The notes below the pieces were generated by a model. It did no database searches. It was not told the origin of the DNA and worked only from the letters and a program-made list of their open reading frames with translations. DNA of 64,000 nt from NCBI RefSeq assembly GCF_005938105.1, contig NZ_VCPE01000004.1:62001-126000 (forward strand), given 5' to 3'. This DNA comes from Brucella haematophila. Lineage in GTDB: Bacteria; Pseudomonadota; Alphaproteobacteria; Rhizobiales; Rhizobiaceae. The position numbers and the translations under genes are program-made. Below, piece by piece: positions 35,876-45,151 of this stretch. How positions within the stretch are numbered: position 1 is the stretch's first letter; the number at the start of each line of letters is the position of its first letter.

Positions 35876-36988
35876 TTAAGCCGAAAGCGCCTTGAACTTG
35901 GCGAGGATCGCATCACCCATTTCGGTGGTGCCAACCTTGGTCGTGCCTTCCGACCAGATGTCCGCCGTGCGGATACCATCGTCGAGAACACCGGCAATCG
36001 CAGCTTCCAGACGATCCGCTTCGGCAACCAGATTGAACGAATAGCGCAGGCACATGGCAAGCGAAGCGATCATGGCGATCGGATTTGCAATGCCCTTGCC
36101 AGCGATATCCGGTGCCGAACCGTGTACCGGCTCGTAAAGCGCCTTGCGCTTGCCGGTCTTGGCATCGACTGCGCCGAGCGAAGCCGATGGCAGCATGCCG
36201 AGCGAACCGGTCAGCATGGCAGCGACGTCGGACAGCATGTCGCCAAACAGATTGTCGGTCACGATGACGTCGAACTGCTTCGGCCAGCGGACGAGCTGCA
36301 TGCCGCCAGCATCGGCCAGCATATGCTCCAGTTCCACGTCAGAATGCTTTTCCTTGTGACGCGCAGTGACGACCTGATTCCAGAGCACGCCCGACTTCAT
36401 CACATTGCGCTTTTCCATCGAGGTGACCTTATTGCGGCGCGTGCGCGCCAGCTCGAAAGCCACATCAGTGATGCGTTCGATTTCGTAGGTGTCATAAACC
36501 TGCGTGTCGATGCCGCGCTTCTGACCATTACCGAGATCGATGATTTCCTTCGGCTCACCGAAGTAAACGCCGCCGGTCAGTTCGCGCAGAATCAGGATGT
36601 CGAGGCCTTCGATCACTTCCGGCTTCAGCGAAGAGGAATGTGCGAGCGCCGGGTAGCAAATGGCCGGACGCAAGTTTGCGTAAAGCTGCATGTCCTTGCG
36701 CAGACGCAGAAGACCAGCTTCTGGGCGCACTTCATAAGGTACGCTATCCCACTTCGGGCCGCCAACAGCGCCGAACAGCGTGGCGTCAGCAGCCAGCGCC
36801 TTCTCCATATCGGCATCCGAAATCGCCTGACCATGCGCGTCATAAGCGCAGCCGCCAACCAGACCTTCCTCGGTTTCAAAGCCGAGCTTGAGGTCCGAAT
36901 TGAGGTAAGCGATGATCTTGCGGACTTCCGCCATGGCCTCGGGACCGATGCCATCGCCGGGCAGGAGAAGAAGTTTTCTGGTTGCCAT
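35876..36988 (-). CDS. leuB: 3-isopropylmalate dehydrogenase
   Basis: A 370-residue LeuB of standard length. [17 protein letters not shown] opens the fold; [12 protein letters not shown] is the isopropylmalate-specific loop; [20 protein letters not shown] carries the Mg-binding aspartates and [20 protein letters not shown] the NAD site. It oxidises 3-isopropylmalate in leucine synthesis. The ATG at 36988 begins the conserved [11 protein letters not shown]; ten in-frame codons upstream are not conserved in type. leuD is in the same neighbourhood. Confidence 0.96.
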   Translation of the reverse strand: MATRKLLLLPGDGIGPEAMAEVRKIIAYLNSDLKLGFETEEGLVGGCAYDAHGQAISDADMEKALAADATLFGAVGGPKWDSVPYEVRPEAGLLRLRKDMQLYANLRPAICYPALAHSSSLKPEVIEGLDILILRELTGGVYFGEPKEIIDLGNGQKRGIDTQVYDTYEIERITDVAFELARTRRNKVTSMEKRNVMKSGVLWNQVVTARHKEKHSDVELEHMLADAGGMQLVRWPKQFDVIVTDNLFGDMLSDVAAMLTGSLGMLPSASLGAVDAKTGKRKALYEPVHGSAPDIAGKGIANPIAMIASLAMCLRYSFNLVAEADRLEAAIAGVLDDGIRTADIWSEGTTKVGTTEMGDAILAKFKALSA

Positions 36989-37166
36989 AATGCCAAGCCT
37001 CTGTTTTTCAATGCACAATCACGAAAAACCGGGCGTCTTCCGAAATTGTTTTTCAAAGTTCCGGGAGGGTTATAGAGCCCTGTTGCGTGGCAGGCAACAA
37101 TCAGCAGGCATGAAACTTATGAAAAAGATCAGGGCTTGTGCAGAAATTAAATAACCGATGGGACGG

Positions 37167-37364
37167 TCAGTCCACCAGTGTTCGTGCTTCGGATGGCAGC
37201 ATGATCGGAATGCCGCCACGCACCGGATAGGCAAGCTTTGCCTTGCGCGAAATCAGCTCGCTATGCTCCGCATCATATTCCAGCGGACCCTTGGTCAGCG
37301 GGCAGACAAGCAGCTCAAGAAGGCGCACATCAATGCTGCCGGTATCGGTCGTTTCATTCACCAT
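37167..37364 (-). CDS. Trm112-family zinc-ribbon-like protein (YcaR type)
   Basis: A 65-residue protein with [17 protein letters not shown] and [18 protein letters not shown], the Trm112/YcaR pattern. It keeps only one cysteine, so it probably does not bind zinc. Eukaryotic Trm112 activates methyltransferases; bacterial roles are little known. It follows the LON-domain gene by 15 bp and is probably cotranscribed. Confidence 0.85.
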   Translation of the reverse strand: MVNETTDTGSIDVRLLELLVCPLTKGPLEYDAEHSELISRKAKLAYPVRGGIPIMLPSEARTLVD

Positions 37365-37379
37365 TTCATATCCTCCGGA

Positions 37380-38075
37380 TCATTGCAGGCGCGATCCGTA
37401 ATCGTCGTCTTTCACTCTCGCCAGCACCATTTCCGTAATGGCGATCAGCGTCGCAGCGCGTGTCTTGAGGTCCGGGGCCTCCAGCAGCGCCTGTTTTTCC
37501 GCAGGGCCAAAGGGCGACATGATCGACAGCGCATTGACGAGCGTCTCGTTTCCGGCGCGGGCGATGCTCTCCCAGTCGGCTTCCAGATTATGCGCTTCGA
37601 GATAATCCCGGAAGGCGCGCAGCAAAGCTTCGCGGTCAATATCCGCCGTATCGCGCACCTCTTCCAGATCGGTCAGAAACGGCATGATGCGGCACTGGCG
37701 ATATGGCTGGCGGCAATTGACCTCTTCCTTCACACGGAAGCGACAGATGCCCTGCAACGTGATCAGCAGTCGACCATCGCCAGTCTCCGCATAGGTCGTT
37801 ATGCGACCGAGGCAGCCAATACTGCTCAGTGGCGGACGCAGACTTTCATCCAGTTCGTTGACGGTCTCGTCGTCTTCATCATCGATTTGTGGCTGGATCA
37901 TACCGATGATCCGCTTGCCGGCGAGTGCACTTTCAATCATCGCCAGATAACGCGGCTCGAATATGTTCAACGGAAGCTGGCCGCCGGGCAAAAGCAGTGC
38001 ACCTTTCAGCGGAAATACCGGAACCAGATCCGGTATGTCGGAACCCGTTCTGTAACGGGCATTACCCACTTGCAT
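37380..38075 (-). CDS. LON peptidase substrate-binding domain protein
   Basis: A 231-residue protein that is only the N-terminal LON domain: LVPVFPLKGALLLPGGQLPL, NIFEPRYLAMI and SSIGCLGRIT are typical. No ATPase or protease domain follows. GGAGGTTGCA is an excellent ribosome site for the ATG at 38075. Such stand-alone LON-domain proteins commonly sit beside a thioredoxin-TPR gene and Trm112 in alphaproteobacteria, as here; function is unproven. Confidence 0.9.
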   Translation of the reverse strand: MQVGNARYRTGSDIPDLVPVFPLKGALLLPGGQLPLNIFEPRYLAMIESALAGKRIIGMIQPQIDDEDDETVNELDESLRPPLSSIGCLGRITTYAETGDGRLLITLQGICRFRVKEEVNCRQPYRQCRIMPFLTDLEEVRDTADIDREALLRAFRDYLEAHNLEADWESIARAGNETLVNALSIMSPFGPAEKQALLEAPDLKTRAATLIAITEMVLARVKDDDYGSRLQ

Positions 38076-38153
38076 TGCAACCTCCTTTGGAATGCTTCGC
38101 GCAATTGTTGCGCGCAGCATCCCGACAGTCCTGTTTCCCGCCGCTAGGCTCGC

Positions 38154-39116
38154 TTACGAAAACAGCAGCGAAGACAATTTCCGGCGTGCCGAAAGCGTCG
38201 CCGGGTCCGTATTGCCCCATGCTTCGAAGAATTGGAGCAGTTGCATACGCGCGCCGTCTTCGTTCCAGCTGCGATCAGCCTTCATGATGGTCAGCAACTC
38301 GTTGGCGGCATCTTCGCGACGGCCCTGCGCATTGCGCACCTGCGCCAGATCAAAACGCGCCTGATAATCCTGCGGATCGGCCTGAAGGCGTTTTTCCAAT
38401 GCAACCGGATCACCAATCAGCTTGACCTGATCGGCAAGCGCCAGCTTGGCATCAAGCGCGCGCACCGATGCCACATTCTGCATGTCGGCAGGAATGGTTG
38501 CGAGAATTTCGCGTGCCTGCTCCGCATCACCTGATTCCAGAACACAGGACGCCAGACCGACAATCGCATCGACATTGTCGGGTGCAGCCTGAAGGATCGA
38601 ATTGAAAATGTCGCCGGCCTGCACGTAATCGCCAGACTCAAGCAGTTCCTGTGCGGCAGTAATCGCCTCGGCAATCGCGTTTTCCTGATCGCTCGGGCCA
38701 CCGATCTTGGCGATGAATTCCTTCACCTTCGATTCCGGCAATGCGCCCATGAAACCATCGACCGGCTGGCCATTGACGAAGGCGATGACCGCCGGAATGG
38801 ACTGAATGCCGAGCTGGCCCGGAATGGACGGATGATCGTCAATGTTCATCTTGACCAGCTTGACCGCACCGCCTGCTTCCTTGACAGCCTTTTCGATGAC
38901 CGGCGTGAGCTGCTTGCAGGGTCCGCACCAAGGGGCCCAGAAATCGACCAGAACCGGCTGCTGGCGCGATTCGGCCAAAACGTCGGTCTGGAATGCCGCA
39001 GTCGTCGTATCCTTGATCAGGTCCGATCCGCCTGCTGGCGCGGACGCCGAACCGAAAGAAACATTTGCCGTCATCTGGCCGCCCGCATTGGCGTAAGGAT
39101 TGTTCTGGCTGGTCAT
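38154..39116 (-). CDS. thioredoxin-TPR protein, YbbN/CnoX-like
   Basis: A 320-residue protein with a thioredoxin domain (about 35-140) holding an intact WCGPC, Cys64 and Cys67, followed by TPR-like repeats (about 145-310; LLESGDYVQAGDIFNSIL and similar). The architecture matches YbbN/CnoX, a holdase that links thioredoxin and chaperonin functions; the intact CGPC motif suggests real redox activity. The AGGAA site supports the ATG at 39116. It heads a unit with the LON-domain and Trm112 genes. Confidence 0.9.
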   Translation of the reverse strand: MTSQNNPYANAGGQMTANVSFGSASAPAGGSDLIKDTTTAAFQTDVLAESRQQPVLVDFWAPWCGPCKQLTPVIEKAVKEAGGAVKLVKMNIDDHPSIPGQLGIQSIPAVIAFVNGQPVDGFMGALPESKVKEFIAKIGGPSDQENAIAEAITAAQELLESGDYVQAGDIFNSILQAAPDNVDAIVGLASCVLESGDAEQAREILATIPADMQNVASVRALDAKLALADQVKLIGDPVALEKRLQADPQDYQARFDLAQVRNAQGRREDAANELLTIMKADRSWNEDGARMQLLQFFEAWGNTDPATLSARRKLSSLLFS

Positions 39117-39232
39117 GGAATATTCCTCATATCTTCCGGCCCGTTCATGCACCCCGCATCACAGCCGGTGTCGATCTTTCAGTTCGTGCCAATCAATTTG
39201 TATCTGTTCCGGCGGATTTCAAGACGCGTAGT

Positions 39233-39754
39233 CTATACCGTTGCGTCTGCCTTCGCACCTTCTGATACTGCAAGGATACGCGGTTCGTGGCCGGTCGATT
39301 TCAGAAAAGTGATCAGGTCTTCACGGCGGATTGAGGTGGTTGCTTCATTGGTCAGCGGATGCCCGTTGATGACATCATATTTCATCAAATCTGCATCGAT
39401 AATAACCTGAACATTGTGATCGCGGTCATTGATTGCGCCGAAGACGGTCACCGATCCCGGAATGACGCCCAGATATTCCAGCAGCTTCTCCGGTTTACCG
39501 AACGAAACGCGGCTTGCGGCACCGACCACCTGATGGATCGACTTCAGATCGACCACCGCATCCTCTTCCACGGTCACGAGGAAGAAATTGTCCTTCTTGT
39601 CTTTCAGGAACAGGTTTTTCGTGTGTCCGCCGGGAATTTCGCCGCGCAACCCTTGCGAATCCGCAACCGTGAACAAAGGCGGGTGCTCAACGGTCGTCAC
39701 CTCGATGCCGAGGTTTTGCAGATGATCGAGAAGCTCCTTCGGCGACAAAGCCAT
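39233..39754 (-). CDS. prolyl-tRNA deacylase (ProX/YbaK-type editing domain)
   Basis: A 173-residue stand-alone editing domain of the INS/YbaK superfamily. HPPLFTVADSQGL, GGHTKNLFLKDKKDNFFLV and PGSVTVFGAINDRD are hallmarks of ProX/PrdX proteins that hydrolyse Ala-tRNA(Pro). GGGTGG upstream favours the ATG at 39754 over one four codons earlier. It lies 116 bp upstream of the thioredoxin-TPR gene on the same strand. Confidence 0.9.
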   Translation of the reverse strand: MALSPKELLDHLQNLGIEVTTVEHPPLFTVADSQGLRGEIPGGHTKNLFLKDKKDNFFLVTVEEDAVVDLKSIHQVVGAASRVSFGKPEKLLEYLGVIPGSVTVFGAINDRDHNVQVIIDADLMKYDVINGHPLTNEATTSIRREDLITFLKSTGHEPRILAVSEGAKADATV

Positions 39755-39974
39755 GATTCCACCCATTTCTATTCGATATTCAAATTGTTCCGTAGAGGCT
39801 TATAGACCAAGCGCCCGATAGCTGTAACCATCCGAATGGAACTTTGGACAATCTCCGAAAATAGACATTTTATTGTAATTTCCCTGTTGCATTCCCAAAA
39901 GCCTTAGTCCATATAGCGCCTGCCTGACGGAAACGACTTCCTTCGGAAACGTTTTCAGGTCGAAACTGGCGCGA

Positions 39975-40049
39975 GCGGGTGTAGCTCAGGGGTAGAGCAC
40001 AACCTTGCCAAGGTTGGGGTCGAGGGTTCGAATCCCTTCGCCCGCTCCA
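39975..40049 (+). tRNA. tRNA-Gly (GCC)
   Basis: A full cloverleaf can be drawn. The acceptor stem GCGGGTG (39975-39981) pairs with CGCCCGC (40039-40045). The anticodon stem CAACC/GGTTG closes the loop TTGCCAA with anticodon GCC at 40007-40009. The T arm contains GGTTCGAATCC. Discriminator T and encoded CCA end at 40049. A terminator follows directly and no integrase is nearby. Confidence 0.97.
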
Positions 40050-40067
40050 GTTTCCAGCAGGCACTAT

Positions 40068-40096
40068 CAAAATCCCGGCTTCGTCCGGGATTTTTG
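40068..40096 (+). terminator. terminator after tRNA-Gly
   Basis: AAAATCCCGG, a CTTCGT-type loop and CCGGGATTTTTG, starting 20 bp after the tRNA. Confidence 0.83.
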
Positions 40097-40157
40097 CTTT
40101 CCTGGGCCTATTTTTCAAAACAAACTCAACAATCCGCCAGCAAAACTGAGCTTGCGC

Positions 40158-41849
40158 TCAGTTGCCGACAAATTCGAACTTGTCCACGTCCACCAGACCG
40201 CGATCCGTAATCTTCAAATGTGGAATCACCGGCAGTGCGACAAAAGCCAGTTGCAGGAACGGTTCTTCGAGAACAGAGCCCAGCTCTTCGGCTGCATGGC
40301 GCAGCTTGCGCAACTCCTCGCGCACAACCTCATAAGGCTGGTCGCTCATAAGCCCGGCAATCGGCAAAGGCAGCTCTGCCAACACCTTGCCATCCCGAAC
40401 GACAACGAAGCCGCCTTCGATTTCGCCAAGCCGATTGGCCGCGACGGCGATATCTTCATCCGATGTGCCAACGACACAGATATTGTGGCTGTCATGGCTG
40501 ACGGTAGAAGCAATCGCTCCAGCTTTCAGCCCAAAACCGTGCACGAAACCCGTGGCGATATTGCCGTTCTTGCCATGACGCTCGACCACCGCGATTTTCA
40601 CAACATCCTGTTCAAGATCTGGTTCAACGCCCGTCGGACCGACTTTCAGCTCGAATTCGAGGCTTTCTGTGATGATCTTGCCGGGGATGATGCCGATGGC
40701 GCGCGTCTTGCCGCTGTTGGAATGCGAACGGAAATTGGCGGCACCGACGCGCTGCGCCTTCACGCTGTTACGCCCCACTTCGGCGATTGTCTTGCGCTGG
40801 GCAAACAGGTCTTCCGACACCACACGTCCTGCGGAAAGGACGATCTCGGCGTGGCAACCTTCCAGACTGTCCACGACAACAAGATCGGCGCGCTGTCCCG
40901 GCGCCACCAGCCCACGGTCGAACAGGCCGAAAGCACGGGCTGCCGATACGCTGGCCGCGCGATAGATAGCCAAAGGCGACACGCCACCCGCAATGGCGGT
41001 GCGGATCAGATAATCGAGATGGCCCTGATCGGCGATATCCAGCGGATTGCGGTCGTCGGTGCAAAGCGCCAGAAACTGCGCATGACGTTCCGTGATGATC
41101 GGCATCAGCGCCTTGAGGTCCTTGGAGACCGAGCCTTCGCGAACCAGAACATGCATACCCTTGCGCATCTTCTCCAGCGCTTCTTCCGCGCTTGTCGCCT
41201 CGTGCTCGGTTCGAATTCCAACAGAAATGTAACCGTTCAGGTCCTTGCCGCGCAGCAGCGGCGCATGACCGTCGATGTGTCTCCCTTGAAACGCCTGAAG
41301 CTTGGCCATGCATTCGGGGTCCTTGGCCAGAACGCCTGGAAAATTCATGAACTCCGCCAGGCCGATCACCTTCGGATGATCCGCAAAGGGCAGAAGATCG
41401 CCGATCAGCAATTCCGCGCCCGCCGTTTCCATATGGGTGGCCGGCACACAGCTCGACAGTTGAACGCGAATGTCCATCACGGTTTCCAGCGCGCTGTCGA
41501 GGAAGTATTTGATACCTTCCGCGCCCAGTACATTGGCGATTTCATGCGGGTCGCAGATCACCGTCGTCACGCCTTGCGGCAACACGCAGCGATCGAATTC
41601 ATGCGGTGTGATATGCGAGGATTCGATATGCAGATGCGTATCGATAAAGCCCGGAACAACAATGCGTCCTGTAATGTCGATTTCCTGCTTGCCTTGATAG
41701 GTTCCGAACGTGCCGACAATGCGATCGTCACAGATCGCAATATCGCTTTCCACGAGTTCGCCGGTTACCAGATCGAAGAAGCGGCCACCCTTCAGCACGA
41801 TATCGGCAGGCTCGCGGCCCACGCCCTGATCGATCATCCGTTCCAGCAT
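40158..41849 (-). CDS. ade: adenine deaminase
   Basis: A 563-residue amidohydrolase of the Ade family. [22 protein letters not shown] carries the first metal ligands, [17 protein letters not shown] follows, and HGHDSHNI-type residues appear in the C-terminal [17 protein letters not shown] block. It turns adenine into hypoxanthine and ammonia in purine salvage. The gene is alone on its strand, convergent with tRNA-Gly. The large open frame on the opposite strand is its shadow. Confidence 0.95.
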   Translation of the reverse strand: MLERMIDQGVGREPADIVLKGGRFFDLVTGELVESDIAICDDRIVGTFGTYQGKQEIDITGRIVVPGFIDTHLHIESSHITPHEFDRCVLPQGVTTVICDPHEIANVLGAEGIKYFLDSALETVMDIRVQLSSCVPATHMETAGAELLIGDLLPFADHPKVIGLAEFMNFPGVLAKDPECMAKLQAFQGRHIDGHAPLLRGKDLNGYISVGIRTEHEATSAEEALEKMRKGMHVLVREGSVSKDLKALMPIITERHAQFLALCTDDRNPLDIADQGHLDYLIRTAIAGGVSPLAIYRAASVSAARAFGLFDRGLVAPGQRADLVVVDSLEGCHAEIVLSAGRVVSEDLFAQRKTIAEVGRNSVKAQRVGAANFRSHSNSGKTRAIGIIPGKIITESLEFELKVGPTGVEPDLEQDVVKIAVVERHGKNGNIATGFVHGFGLKAGAIASTVSHDSHNICVVGTSDEDIAVAANRLGEIEGGFVVVRDGKVLAELPLPIAGLMSDQPYEVVREELRKLRHAAEELGSVLEEPFLQLAFVALPVIPHLKITDRGLVDVDKFEFVGN

Positions 41850-41956
41850 CGCTTACTCCGTTCACAACTGAATCAATTCAAAGAGGTTATCATAATGCAA
41901 GACGCGGCGGTAAGGTCGCCCTTCCGCCGCGTCTTCGCCAAAAGCCATACTGTCTG

Positions 41957-43465
41957 TTACCGGCTATATTCCATCATGCGGCTGCGGCTCAAAACCAGTT
42001 CGAGACGATGATCGTCGAGTTGGTGCAAACATACGCGCCGCGTCCACGGACCATCCTGCAATGTGAAGAGCGCCCGGCCATTGCCAATATCTTCCAATGG
42101 CATGGCGCGGCGCGTGGGGCCTATGCCCGAAATCACATGCCCGTCCTTGATGTCGAAACTGGCGCCATAGGCCGATGCCTGCCAATGGCCATCCAGTTCT
42201 CTTCCGGCAGGCGTCACCGATGCCGGTTTCAGGCGACACGGCGCATAGCCGATTTCGCCTTCCAGCGCCTCGCCCGTCCAGCGCAGCTTGACAGGCGACG
42301 ACGCCGAGAGCGATGAGCACCAGCCATCGCCGACATTGTAAAGCGTGTCTTCCGCATCGAGGCAGTTTGCGACGCCATTGCGCATCTCGAGCCATAACGG
42401 GCCGGTTTCGGCAACGTAAAGCCCATCAGGAATAGTGCAGCCTGTATCGGGTAGCTGTAAGCCGTACAGAGCGGCCATGCAGTCTCGTGCGATCTGGTAA
42501 GTGTTAGCATCTTCCCGATTGGAGACGACGACCATGCCGCTTTTCTCCTGCGGATCGAGCAGAAAATAGCTTTTGTAGCCGGGATGCGAACCGCCATGCC
42601 CGACAAATGCCTTGCCGTCCACCCCGTTCCAGCGCAGGCCAAGACCATAGCCTGTCGGGCGTCCGTTCGACAGGTTGCGCTCGGCTGACAGACTGGCGAG
42701 CAATCCCCTATAGGCGCCCTCACCCTCCAGCAGCGCTTGCGCCCATATGGTCAATGCCATGCCGCTGCCGACCAGACAGCCAGAAGCGGAAAGGTGCAGC
42801 CCGGCAGCGCTCAATTGCCATTTATCGCCCGACTTCCAGTAACCAGGTGCCAATCCCTTGATGGGATCGTTCCAGAGATCGGGCGCGTCGATTGAAAGAC
42901 CAAGCGGAGCCGAAACTTCGGACTGGATGAAATCGCGGAAGTGGAAACCCTTGCGCTCCAGCGCGGTTTCCACCAGTCGATAGCCGGTATTGGAATAGGA
43001 AATTTCGCTGCCTGTTTCAAAATTGAGCCGCGTCAGCGATGCTAGAAAATCCAGAAGCTGGTTTGCTTCAGTCTGCGTGTAGACGGAAAGACCAAGCAGT
43101 GTCAGGCATTCGCGCGCATCAGGCAGGCCGCCAGTCATGTCTAGCGCCCGACCGACAGTTACATCGGCCAGCGGGCTTTGCAGTTCTGGCAGATGATCGC
43201 CAAGGCGATCATCAAGGCTGATGACATCGCTATGGCGCAAAACCATGGCGCAGAATAAATGCTTGGTGATCGAGGCATAGCGCACGACCGTATTGGCCGT
43301 AAACGGAACACCCGTTGCGAGGCTTTCCAGCCCGCCCGCATAAGCGAATTTGACCCCGTCCAGATCAAAACCGATAATCACACCACCAGGCTCGTCTTTC
43401 GCCCAGCTTCTCGAATAGACCTTCGCGGCCTGTGAGGCAGCGTTCCAGTCTGCATGCATTGACAT
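41957..43465 (-). CDS. serine hydrolase, D-aminopeptidase/class C beta-lactamase type
   Basis: A 502-residue penicillin-recognising hydrolase. Ser65-Lys68 (YASITK), Tyr157 (YSN) and His290 (HGG) form the active site. The Ser-to-His spacing of 225 equals that recalled for Ochrobactrum anthropi D-aminopeptidase DAP (Ser62, His287), and the 150-residue C-terminal beta-rich part fits DAP's extra domains, but the N-terminus differs, so it is a paralogue. No signal peptide. GGAG before ATG 43465. It diverges from an M19 dipeptidase, suggesting joint turnover of D- or mixed-chirality peptides. Confidence 0.83.
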   Translation of the reverse strand: MSMHADWNAASQAAKVYSRSWAKDEPGGVIIGFDLDGVKFAYAGGLESLATGVPFTANTVVRYASITKHLFCAMVLRHSDVISLDDRLGDHLPELQSPLADVTVGRALDMTGGLPDARECLTLLGLSVYTQTEANQLLDFLASLTRLNFETGSEISYSNTGYRLVETALERKGFHFRDFIQSEVSAPLGLSIDAPDLWNDPIKGLAPGYWKSGDKWQLSAAGLHLSASGCLVGSGMALTIWAQALLEGEGAYRGLLASLSAERNLSNGRPTGYGLGLRWNGVDGKAFVGHGGSHPGYKSYFLLDPQEKSGMVVVSNREDANTYQIARDCMAALYGLQLPDTGCTIPDGLYVAETGPLWLEMRNGVANCLDAEDTLYNVGDGWCSSLSASSPVKLRWTGEALEGEIGYAPCRLKPASVTPAGRELDGHWQASAYGASFDIKDGHVISGIGPTRRAMPLEDIGNGRALFTLQDGPWTRRVCLHQLDDHRLELVLSRSRMMEYSR

Positions 43466-43759
43466 AAAATCTCCGTCAGACAGCTCTTGCATTTCAACGC
43501 TCTCTGCGTGCGCAATTCCCCCGCCGCCGAGCTGTTCCACGATCCAGGATGCCGGATGTATGCTTTTTCAAGAAACATCGGGGGCGGCATGCCAAGCGAT
43601 TGTGGCCGGATCGCAGATAAAGCGGATTCTCTTGTCCATGCAAGACCGCCAGACAGCGTCACGTGCGACACATGTTGCAGAAAACTCGTTTGCAATTTGC
43701 TTTCTGCGGGTCCACTACCCCCATAAACCGAACGATCAGCGTGAAGGAAAACTCCCAAG

Positions 43760-44800
43760 ATGGCGACAGAACAACTGATTCCGGTATTCGACGGGCACAA
43801 TGACGTTCTGCTGCGGTTGTGGTCTTCCAACAAGCCCGCGCCCGAAAAGCGGTTCCTTGAAGGCGAGGACGTTGGACATATCGACCTGCCCCGTGCCCGC
43901 AAAGGCGGGTTGGGCGGCGGACTATGCGCGGTGTATGTTCCGTCCCCTGCCCGCGAGCTGGATGCCGATGGCAATCTGCCGACGCCGAGCCAGCAGGACG
44001 CCATGAAGGCGACACTGGGCATGGCGGCAATCCTGCAAAATATCGAACGCAAATCGATGGGACAGGTGCGCATCTGCCGGACCGCCGCAGACATTCGCGA
44101 TGCATTCGCCAACGGCATCTTTGCTTCTGTCTTTCATATTGAAGGGGTGGAAGCTTTCGATGAAAGCCTCGACGCGCTTTATGTGTTGCATGCCGCGGGC
44201 CTGAGAACACTCGGCCCGGTGTGGAGCCGCCCCAATATTTTTGCACATGGCATTCCCTTCCGCTTTCCGTCATCGCCGGATATCGGACCGGGCCTGACCG
44301 ATCACGGCAAGGCGCTCATCCGCGCCTGCAACGAATTGAAGGTCATGGTCGATCTTTCTCATATGAATGAAAAAGGGTTCTGGGATATCGCAGCGCTGTC
44401 CGATGCCCCGCTCGTCGCGTCGCATTCCAATGCCCATGCGCTTTGCCAGCAGAGCCGCAATCTGACCGACCGGCAGCTCGACGCCATTCGCGATACCGGC
44501 GGCCTCGTCGGTCTGAATTTCGGTGTCGGCTTCCTGCGCGAGGATGGGCGGCGCGACCCGAATACCGATCTGAACGAACTGGTGCGTCATGCGGATTATA
44601 TCGTCAACCGCATCGGTATTGATCACCTTGCGCTGGGTTCGGATTTTGACGGCACGACAATCTCGAACAGCCTGCACAGTGTTGCCGACCTTCAGCGCGT
44701 GATCGAGACCTTCCGCAAGCACGGCTATGACGATGCTTCCATCGTGAAACTCGCCCATGGAAACTGGATTGATGTGCTTGAACGCACCTGGGGCAAATAA
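43760..44800 (+). CDS. membrane-dipeptidase-type peptidase (M19)
   Basis: A 346-residue M19 (renal dipeptidase) enzyme. His13 and Asp15 in DGHNDVLL, Glu in FHIEGVEAF, the His in LVDLSHMNEKGFWD and VASHSNAHAL, and LGSDFDGT near the end give the binuclear zinc site. Cytoplasmic; no leader. M19 enzymes cleave dipeptides and tolerate a D-residue at the C-terminal position. The divergent D-aminopeptidase-like gene strengthens a D-peptide role. The 294-bp region between them must hold both promoters. Confidence 0.92.
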   Translation: MATEQLIPVFDGHNDVLLRLWSSNKPAPEKRFLEGEDVGHIDLPRARKGGLGGGLCAVYVPSPARELDADGNLPTPSQQDAMKATLGMAAILQNIERKSMGQVRICRTAADIRDAFANGIFASVFHIEGVEAFDESLDALYVLHAAGLRTLGPVWSRPNIFAHGIPFRFPSSPDIGPGLTDHGKALIRACNELKVMVDLSHMNEKGFWDIAALSDAPLVASHSNAHALCQQSRNLTDRQLDAIRDTGGLVGLNFGVGFLREDGRRDPNTDLNELVRHADYIVNRIGIDHLALGSDFDGTTISNSLHSVADLQRVIETFRKHGYDDASIVKLAHGNWIDVLERTWGK

Positions 44801-45151
44801 GCCGCTGAACTGTACAACATATATCGACAGGATACCGAGGAGGCCTTTCAGGGCCTCCTTTTTTCGTTCAAGACAGCGGATGCTGCTTTCGCTACTGTTG
44901 CCTGACTGGCTCGTCTTCTGTGTCGAACCTTCGAAATAATCCACAGCCCTTCACAATTTTTCGCGTGGCTTTCGATTTTTTTCTTTTTTAGAGCTACTAT
45001 TTTCGAGTTTACTCTGGCATTGGGAAAATCGAAGGTTGATCCTTCACAAAAAATTGCATTCATATAAGCGCTACATAAAAAATGGTTGCGCAAAGCGGAC
45101 ACGCCGGGATCGGCTAAGCCTGAATGCAGCCACTCAGCATGAGGAGGAAAC
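44801..45151. other. 351-bp region upstream of the ugp operon
   Basis: It contains the terminator of the dipeptidase gene and an AT-rich stretch (about 44960-45090) that should include the ugp promoter. I looked for a Pho-box direct repeat of the CTGTCAT type and did not find a convincing one. GAGGAGG precedes the ugpB ATG. Confidence 0.5.
44836..44865 (+). terminator. terminator after the M19 dipeptidase gene
   Basis: AGGAGGCC, TTTCA loop and GGGCCTCCT followed by TTTTTTCG, 35 bp beyond the stop. Confidence 0.88.

Noticed and set aside
39975-40158. tRNA-Gly as an integration site
   Set aside because: A terminator and the core gene ade follow directly; no integrase, no repeated tRNA 3' end and no compositional change.
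40005-42011. 668-codon plus-strand frame beginning inside tRNA-Gly
   Set aside because: It starts inside the tRNA, crosses its terminator and runs antisense to the adenine deaminase gene.
44801-45151. Pho-box upstream of ugpB
   Set aside because: I looked for the CTGTCAT-type direct repeats expected for phosphate control and found none convincing by eye.
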